64,000 bases of DNA from Diadema setosum (taxonomy: Eukaryota > Echinodermata > Echinoidea > Diadematoida > Diadematidae): positions 27,184,627-27,248,626 of the forward strand of contig CM067070.1 of the NCBI GenBank assembly GCA_033980235.1, given 5' to 3'. The translations under genes were made by a program, and so were the position numbers. Under the pieces are notes generated by a model. The model was given only the letters and a program-made list of their open reading frames with translations. It did no database searches and was not told where the DNA came from. Within the stretch, counting starts at the first letter, position 1; each line of letters begins with the position of its first letter. Shown piece after piece: positions 62,901 to 64,000 of this stretch.

Positions 62901-63492
62901 GGGGACCGTCCTCTGGGTAGCATTATTGGTTCCCTGCAAGTAACACACAAGGCTTGCCCAGAAAGGCGTGACAGGGCCTTAAAGGTGCCACTAACCTTAT
63001 GGCGTTACTGCCCTTATTTTCCTAAACCGACGATATTACATGTTTTTGTTCTAAAAATGAATGATTAAGCTGTAAGATCTAGTTCGATGTAATTGATAAG
63101 AGGCGTACCCTCATCGTTTGTCTGGGTTTCTCTCTCTACAGAAATGGATGTTCGTTACTTAAATTTGACTGAAACTCTAAGGACGTCTTCAATGTACACG
63201 ATATACGGGAGCTGGTCAGCCATCAGTCCTTACGGTATCACGTGGCGGGTGAACGGAGTTCCCGGATGCGGCATTGGGATGTTCTTGGAAATTTCATGCT
63301 CTCAATATGAAACTTCCACTTCCGATTTTCTCATCGTCAGGGACAGGCTGGATGGGCCAAGCCTCTTGAAGGTGTTCAATTGCTCGGACAGGGTGTACCA
63401 CCATCGACCGAGCCCTGTCATGTGGGTTCAACAAAAGAGGTCCACTGACGATGTTCACCTCGACCTCTTAATATCTTGCGTTGATGATACAG
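22258..63492 (+). CDS. Alternating CUB-like/EGF secreted protein, 16 exons visible, 3' incomplete (gene B)
   Basis: The coding sequence joins 22258-22348, 27148-27378, 28743-28892, 32717-32839, 39887-40036, 41708-41896, 42191-42301, 43793-44167, 47889-48011, 48881-49222, 49807-49920, 57350-57700, 58147-58263, 60003-60320, 61408-61524 and 63142-63492. That gives about 1084 residues with no stop. Every exon after the first is a multiple of three and every junction is phase 1, the classic layout for shuffled extracellular modules. Order: signal peptide, then CUB-EGF repeated six times, then a seventh CUB. Each EGF has six Cys. The CUB-like modules are divergent, with a distinctive Cys pair. The product should be secreted or the ectodomain of a membrane protein; the C-terminus is outside the window. 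It is not a typical fibropellin (which has long EGF runs) or cubilin. Function could be matrix, adhesion or recognition. Confidence 0.85.
22634..24298 (+). pseudogene. CR1-like retrotransposon, 5' truncated, frameshifted
   Basis: RT blocks: [35 protein letters not shown] (continuous, 22677-22780); [57 protein letters not shown] (another frame, 23115-23180); and the catalytic FADDTN (23210-23227), with thumb and C-terminal regions to 23950. Frameshifts after KYLWNKR and a TAA before LCILFADD break it. It ends in a (GAATTT)n tail at about 24270-24298. It is inserted in intron 1 of gene B, sense to the gene, and is better preserved than the 18.1 kb copy. Confidence 0.85.
24940..25110 (-). repeat. 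CR1-like 3' tail fragment, minus strand
   Basis: The left edge TTTAGTTCAGTTCAATTTATTTTC reads on the minus strand as a short-period (TGAAC/TGAAT) tail after AAATAAATTG, matching the tails at 21980 and 54258. Confidence 0.5.
25208..25246. repeat. (TA)n microsatellite
   Basis: Uninterrupted TA units. Confidence 0.9.
25277..25471. repeat. Long hairpin (about 85-bp arms)
   Basis: The left arm from about 25277 (TTCTAAGAGGAATTCAAAG, ATGGCTGAGATATC, AACAAAGCGGTCCTAAT) is mirrored by the right arm ending about 25471, with only a few mismatches and a loop of about 12 bases near 25366. It is probably a palindromic MITE; non-coding. Confidence 0.85.
25985..26110 (+). pseudogene. Reverse transcriptase scrap
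   Basis: [20 protein letters not shown] and [12 protein letters not shown], the palm block of a CR1-like RT ([12 protein letters not shown]), cut at both sides. Confidence 0.8.
26150..26420. repeat. CACACTGTG palindrome array
   Basis: At least ten copies or near copies of the palindromic word TCACACTGTGA or CACAGTGTG within 270 bases, with a recurring AAACACTCGAATTTAACAG segment (26213 and 26316). Probably a MITE or satellite-like insert in intron 1 of gene B. Confidence 0.7.
27148..27378 (+). CDS. Gene B exon 2: CUB-like 1, first part
   Basis: Acceptor CCTATAG, donor CCGG|GTGAGT, 231 bases. It contains [11 protein letters not shown] (like the CUB S-P-x-Y-P motif), [16 protein letters not shown] and DSMILSW. 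The Cys of GCGLG is the first member of the pair conserved across this protein. The module is completed by the next exon. Confidence 0.8.
27640..28110. repeat. Repeat shared with 51.0-51.3 kb and 53.2 kb
   Basis: CATCATCCTTGTTCAGTGTAAT, TTTCTCTGCTCAAG and ATACATGGAGCTGTCGATTT recur in the foldback element at 50259-56088 (near 51228, 51278 and 53192). This is a dispersed copy of that element's interior. It includes a poly(T)/poly(G) junction at 27766-27793 and lies in the intron of CUB-like 1. Confidence 0.55.
28402..28431. repeat. (TG)n microsatellite
   Basis: About 15 TG units. Confidence 0.9.
28743..28892 (+). CDS. Gene B exon 3: CUB-like 1, second part
   Basis: 150 bases, phase 1-1, donor CTCAC|GTAAGT. 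It encodes [19 protein letters not shown] and [15 protein letters not shown], the C-terminal beta-strands of a CUB fold (F-x-x-x-x-s-x-W-l-x-y ... G-l-x-f-x-i) with the closing Cys. The acceptor (GATAAAG) is weak, with the pyrimidine tract about 20 bases away, so the start is less certain than the end. Confidence 0.7.
29026..29500. mobile_element. TA-flanked MITE with CAGTACTCTCC ends
   Basis: It begins CAGTACTCTCCGCATAAT and ends with the complement GGAGAGTACTG-type sequence, with TA directly outside each end. AATCGGGT words recur at both ends in inverted order. The structure fits a Tc1/mariner or pogo-type non-autonomous element. It lies in the intron between CUB-like 1 and EGF 1. Confidence 0.75.
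29600..31690 (+). pseudogene. Second-type non-LTR reverse transcriptase, interrupted by another element
   Basis: Fragments in order: [17 protein letters not shown] (about 29735), GPEQAGF (29925), then after an interruption [14 protein letters not shown] (30650), [10 protein letters not shown] (30760), GVRPGKNLS (about 30937) and [19 protein letters not shown] (31098-31155) with thumb YLGVTLNNG (31308). The YADD box is intact but frames are broken. The gap 29950-30645 holds the 3' end of a different CR1-like element. Confidence 0.75.
30000..30647 (+). mobile_element. CR1-like 3' end nested in the 29.6-31.7 kb RT copy
   Basis: Pyrimidine-rich 3' untranslated-like sequence with TTGTCCACGAGGAGACTGCA, ending in AATGAAATAAACAAAATGAAATGAAATGAAATGAAG-type pentamer tail (30612-30647). 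Immediately after the tail the host RT frame resumes, so this insertion is younger than the host copy. The left edge is approximate. Confidence 0.65.
32717..32839 (+). CDS. Gene B exon 4: EGF 1
   Basis: Acceptor TTCATGTTCCCAG, donor AATG|GTACGT, 123 bases. It encodes [18 protein letters not shown] followed by [16 protein letters not shown]: six Cys in EGF spacing with the G-Y-x-C-x-C-x-x-G-y-x-G-x-x-C ending. No calcium-binding N-terminal D-x-D/N pattern is seen. Confidence 0.9.
33640..33710. repeat. Poly(T)/poly(G) junction
   Basis: A T-rich run followed by about 17 G. Similar T/G or C runs occur at 27766, 36449 and 44889. Confidence 0.85.
34216..35290. mobile_element. Foldback element, TATAGGTTT ends
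   Basis: TATAGGTTT..TTTCGCACTTTTGTCAATCC at the left is mirrored by GGACTGACAATAGTGCGAAA..AAACCTATA at the right. The arms are filled with TTCATTCAA and TCAATTTAGC words in opposite orientation. No protein is seen. It lies in the large intron between EGF 1 and CUB-like 2. A partial relative is at 5155. Confidence 0.7.
35602..39678. mobile_element. 4-kb foldback element with modular long inverted arms
   Basis: The left end CCCGTGAGATTTTGGTGCC (35615) is mirrored by GGCACGAAAATCTCACGGG (39640-39658), and the mirror extends outward to CTACTATG/CATAGTAG. Each arm (about 35615-36480 and 38830-39658) is built of units of about 145 bases, each containing the near-palindrome CCATTTTGAATTTCAAAATGG and a TGTCAGACA/TGTCTGACA word. 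The middle is about 2.3 kb and includes decayed coding-like sequence. The modular arms recall the TU foldback class described from sea urchins. It fills the intron between EGF 1 and CUB-like 2. Confidence 0.85.
36570..38030 (+). pseudogene. Decayed coding-like core of the 4-kb foldback
   Basis: No intact frame. Plus-strand scraps have coding character, for example [19 protein letters not shown] (about 37078), [18 protein letters not shown] (about 37202) and [14 protein letters not shown] (about 37824), with stops and frame changes between. The last resembles an H-A-x-x-G-C-D-T motif seen in repeated, uncharacterised invertebrate gene families, but I am not sure. It may be the relic of a protein carried by the element. 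Confidence 0.35.
39887..40036 (+). CDS. Gene B exon 5: CUB-like 2, first part
   Basis: Acceptor CACTTTATAG, donor ATGG|GTAAAT, 150 bases. It encodes [20 protein letters not shown] and [17 protein letters not shown]. The [13 protein letters not shown] block is nearly repeated in CUB-like 7 ([13 protein letters not shown]). The intron falls right after this block, earlier than in CUB-like 1. Confidence 0.85.
40288..40664. repeat. Foldback array of GGTCTACT/AGTAGACC words
   Basis: The left half repeats TTGGTCTACT, GTCTAATA and GTCTAACTACC; the right half, after a centre near 40450-40490, repeats the complements (AGTAGACCAA, ATTAGACT, GTTAGACGAA). The period is irregular, about 20-25 bases. Non-coding, in the intron splitting CUB-like 2. 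Confidence 0.8.
41708..41896 (+). CDS. Gene B exon 6: CUB-like 2, second part
   Basis: The acceptor is TTTAAATCCTGTCAG; an upstream AG at about 41684 would give a stop and is not used. Donor ACAG|GTATGT, 189 bases. It encodes [19 protein letters not shown] and LSLSLTTSC, the terminal strands and closing Cys of the module. Confidence 0.85.
42191..42301 (+). CDS. Gene B exon 7: EGF 2
   Basis: Acceptor TGTACATTTAG, donor GAAG|GTATTA, 111 bases. It encodes [20 protein letters not shown] then [14 protein letters not shown]. Six Cys; the third is reached after an unusually short, Arg-Gly-containing loop, and the final loop has Gln-Val in place of the usual Gly-Tyr/Phe. Confidence 0.9.
43118..43168. 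repeat. (CA)n and (TC)n microsatellites
   Basis: CA units followed by CTCTCT runs. Confidence 0.9.
43793..44167 (+). CDS. Gene B exon 8: CUB-like 3 (single exon)
   Basis: Acceptor CACATTTTCATTTAG, donor TCAAG|GTAGGT, 375 bases. It encodes [35 protein letters not shown], then [18 protein letters not shown] and YSTVTCQ. Both pair Cys are present. The module is not interrupted by an intron, unlike CUB-like 1 and 2. Confidence 0.9.
44170..47720. other. Intron between CUB-like 3 and EGF 3
   Basis: No supported gene. It contains a C-rich run at 44889, an imperfect palindrome at 45830-46014 and, near 47150-47600, inverted copies of AATAAGCCAGTTTGGAGTT and direct copies of GGTCATTCGTACCA. Confidence 0.5.
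45830..46014. repeat. Imperfect palindrome (about 90-bp arms)
   Basis: Arms share ACACAATGATGCTCGGG with its complement, and the centre is a perfect 13-bp stem TTAACTTTGGAAC around GGTCTAAAAA (about 45904-45940). Likely a foldback MITE. Confidence 0.6.
47735..47860. repeat. CGAACCTTCGGAATAA repeat cluster
   Basis: Five tandem-like variants of AACGAACCTTCGGCATAA in about 120 bases. They are the same motif family as 2165-2715. Confidence 0.65.
47889..48011 (+). CDS. Gene B exon 9: EGF 3
   Basis: Acceptor TTTCATTACACAG, donor AATG|GTGAGT, 123 bases. It encodes [17 protein letters not shown] then [17 protein letters not shown]; six Cys. Immediately upstream (47735-47860) lies a CGAACCTTCGG repeat cluster that ends about 30 bases before the exon. 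Confidence 0.9.
48409..48566. repeat. Two (TA)n microsatellites
   Basis: Runs at about 48409-48468 and 48532-48566, upstream of the CUB-like 4 exon. Confidence 0.9.
48881..49222 (+). CDS. Gene B exon 10: CUB-like 4, with GC donor
   Basis: Acceptor CTCGCACTACAG, 342 bases. It encodes [47 protein letters not shown] and LDVRNNC, with both pair Cys. The only donor that keeps phase 1 is GAG|GCAAGT at 49223, a textbook GC-AG intron donor with otherwise perfect consensus. Confidence 0.85.
49807..49920 (+). CDS. Gene B exon 11: EGF 4
   Basis: Acceptor AATGTACTTTCAG, donor GAAG|GTTAGA, 114 bases. It encodes [15 protein letters not shown] then [16 protein letters not shown]; six Cys in standard EGF spacing. 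Confidence 0.92.
50103..50216. mobile_element. Short MITE with GGGCCCGTATTC ends
   Basis: GGGCCCGTATTC at the left and GAATACGGGCC at the right, with internal TTTAAAC/GGTTTAAA words. Non-coding, about 114 bases. Confidence 0.65.
50333..50572. mobile_element. MITE nested in the foldback left arm
   Basis: CTCTCTAAAAAATCGAGTG at the left and CTCGATTTTTTTTTAGAGAG at the right bracket repeated TCACTC/GAGTGA words. Comparing with the uninterrupted right arm (GTAACCCTTAAGGTGTCTAG) shows it inserted at the CCTTA/GGTGTC point. A partial second copy with the same right end lies at 50640-50808. Confidence 0.75.
54258..54480 (-). repeat. CR1-like 3' tail, minus strand, in the foldback centre
   Basis: AGTTCAGTTCAGTTCAGTTT at the left edge, followed by TTATTTCTGCATTTC, is the minus-strand (TGAAC)n end of a retroelement inserted near the symmetry centre of the foldback. 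A direct duplication of AAAGAGATACATAAAGAAAA and following bases (54513 and 54578) lies next to it. Confidence 0.55.
57350..57700 (+). CDS. Gene B exon 12: CUB-like 5, lacking both pair cysteines
   Basis: Acceptor CCCTGATCGAAG (modest), donor CGAAG|GTTAAT, 351 bases. It encodes [37 protein letters not shown], then [12 protein letters not shown] and [12 protein letters not shown]. At the GCGIG position it reads GFDVD, and the terminal strand also lacks its Cys, so both members of the pair are absent together. The module is otherwise intact. Confidence 0.85.
58147..58263 (+). CDS. Gene B exon 13: EGF 5
   Basis: Acceptor TTCATAATATGCAG, donor AACG|GTAAAT, 117 bases. It encodes [18 protein letters not shown] then [15 protein letters not shown]; six Cys. 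Confidence 0.92.
58298..58402. repeat. CGCTCGCT-rich short interspersed repeat
   Basis: CCCCGCTCGCTTGCTCGCTG then CTCTCTCGCTTTGCGCCCCC and GATCCGCCCCTG: a compact GC-rich unit of a type widespread in marine invertebrate genomes. It directly follows the EGF 5 exon. Confidence 0.55.
58560..58876 (-). mobile_element. tRNA-derived SINE, minus strand
   Basis: Reading down from 58876: a tRNA-like head with CAGTCAGTAGCGCGTCTGC and GGGTTCGATTCCCGAGTC, then GTTGTGTGTAAGCATTCCGT, and GGAGGTCCCGT, all shared with the SINE at 12165. This copy has one body unit and no triplication. It lies in the intron between EGF 5 and CUB-like 6. Confidence 0.75.
59889..59938. repeat. (TA)n microsatellite
   Basis: About 24 TA units, 65 bases before the CUB-like 6 exon. 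Confidence 0.9.
60003..60320 (+). CDS. Gene B exon 14: CUB-like 6
   Basis: Acceptor CATTCACCTACAG, donor ACAG|GTTAGT, 318 bases, the shortest CUB-like module. It encodes [35 protein letters not shown] and LNLYSDC, with both pair Cys. The N-terminal S-P-x-Y-P-like region is reduced. Confidence 0.85.
60592..60620. repeat. (GA)n microsatellite
   Basis: Short GA run, followed by a (TG)n run near 60650. Confidence 0.85.
60765..60849 (-). tRNA. tRNA-like gene, type II-like body, anticodon UCC
   Basis: A 7-bp perfect acceptor stem (GTCTCCG with CGGAGAC), a D arm typical of Leu/Ser tRNAs (GCCGAGCGGTTTAAGGC), an anticodon stem TTGGC/GCCAA with loop GTTCCAA, a 17-base variable region, and a T arm CCGGG-TTCGATT-CCCGG. 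A and B boxes match consensus and a T6 terminator follows three bases after the C at the discriminator position (60764). The anticodon reads UCC (Gly), which does not fit a long-variable-arm body. The variable region looks like a tandem copy of the T-arm 5' half (ACCCGGGTTCGA twice). It could be a tRNA pseudogene or SINE head instead. It lies antisense in an intron of gene B. Confidence 0.6.
61408..61524 (+). CDS. Gene B exon 15: EGF 6
   Basis: Acceptor TGTCTTTTATTTAG, donor GAAG|GTATCA, 117 bases. It encodes [18 protein letters not shown] then [16 protein letters not shown]; six Cys. Confidence 0.92.
61802..62980. mobile_element. GC-rich foldback element
   Basis: Left GCCCTGTCATACCTTTCTGG (about 61805) is mirrored by CCAGAAAGGCGTGACAGGGC (62958-62977). 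Inner terminus-like copies occur at about 62100 (GATCTGTCACACCTTTCCGG) and 62780 (CCGGAAAGATGTGACAGGGC). Its interior is clearly richer in G and C than the surrounding intron, with many CTTGCCCGG/CCGGGCAAG words. It sits just upstream of the CUB-like 7 exon. Confidence 0.75.
63142..63492 (+). CDS. Gene B exon 16: CUB-like 7
   Basis: Acceptor TTTCTCTCTCTACAG, donor ACAG|GTGTGT, 351 bases. It encodes [65 protein letters not shown] and LLISCVDD. Besides the shared pair (GCGIG and LLISC) it retains two Cys flanking DFLIVRD, in the positions of the classical CUB third and fourth Cys, so it is the most CUB-like of the seven. The gene continues to the right. Confidence 0.9.
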
Positions 63493-64000
63493 GTGTGTGC
63501 TTAATTCTTCTTCACCTCGAGTGTAGAGTAGAAAAAAGTCAGAGTTAGAATAAACTTTAGAAACCCTTTGGTAGTATTTGGTAAGGTACTATAGTCGAAA
63601 AAGAAAGGAAAAATGGGTTTGAATTTTGCTATCATGCTTGTACGTCTTTTGACAAAGGAGCCCTACCTGAAGGTCACGTTACCCATGCGCATTTCTGCCT
63701 GAGTTGGCATAACTATTACTAATGAAGCATGATTTTGACTTTATTTCCTCTCTCGCATTTTCATTCTTTTTTTTCTTTTGATCATTTACCAGATATCGTT
63801 CCGTTTCTAGCGTTGGTTTAATTAATTGCGTTTTCACACACACCGAGTTATTGTGTTCGGCAGCGGTTGGGGCAGAGACTCCTAAAAACAAGTGATAGGG
63901 CACTGTGTGAACAAACAGTGAAGCTGGCAAAACAACGATTTACATGTCGAGCTGGTAAAGAAAAGCACACTGTAAAAACATCGGTGTTAGATTTAACACC
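63493..64000 (+). other. Gene B intron, running off the window
   Basis: No further exon was recognised before the edge. The next module should be an EGF if the alternation holds. Confidence 0.6.

Overview
This window is a piece of an AT-rich, intron-rich animal genome. Its small phase-1 exons encode extracellular modules (V-set Ig, CUB-like, EGF), and its introns are packed with decayed CR1/L2-like retrotransposons, tRNA-derived SINEs, TA-targeting MITEs and long modular foldback elements. This mix suggests a marine invertebrate deuterostome. An echinoderm such as a sea urchin is the best guess, because the foldback elements resemble the sea urchin TU class, but a hemichordate or another lineage cannot be excluded from sequence alone.

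Two genuine protein-coding genes can be assembled from splice sites and reading phase, and they are transcribed divergently. Gene A, on the minus strand from 13083 down to 4167, has four coding exons joined by phase-1 introns. They encode a predicted 197-residue type I membrane protein: signal peptide, one V-set Ig domain, a Thr/Pro stalk, one transmembrane helix and a very short tail. Gene B, on the plus strand from 22258 past the right edge, has sixteen visible coding exons. All internal exons are symmetric (phase 1-1) and encode about 1084 residues: a signal peptide, then CUB-like and EGF modules in strict alternation, seven CUB-like and six EGF. The gene continues beyond 64000. Both products would be secreted or cell-surface recognition or matrix proteins; an immune or adhesion role is inference.

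Layout: 1-4.1 kb is repeat sequence with a striking CpG-containing motif in both orientations. Gene A occupies 4.15-13.1 kb, with a retrotransposon fragment, a MITE, a foldback and a SINE in its introns. The 13.1-21.1 kb interval is intergenic, with a MITE at 16.3 kb and a CR1/L2-like pseudo-element at 18.1-20.5 kb. Gene B starts at about 21.2-22.3 kb. Its introns hold reverse-transcriptase pseudogenes at 22.6, 26.0 and 29.6-31.7 kb, foldback elements at 34.2, 35.6-39.7, 40.3, 50.3-56.1 and 61.8-63.0 kb, a SINE at 58.6-58.9 kb and an odd tRNA-like gene at 60.8 kb.

The most notable signals are: the alternating CUB-EGF architecture, in which one Cys pair is kept in six of seven CUB-like modules and both members are missing together in the fifth; a GC-AG intron; introns at different positions in otherwise equivalent CUB modules; the CGAACGTCCGTGA motif array; a type II-like tRNA body with anticodon UCC; and large nested foldback elements. 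No expression or homology search could be run, so exon calls rest on splice consensus, phase agreement and domain patterns.
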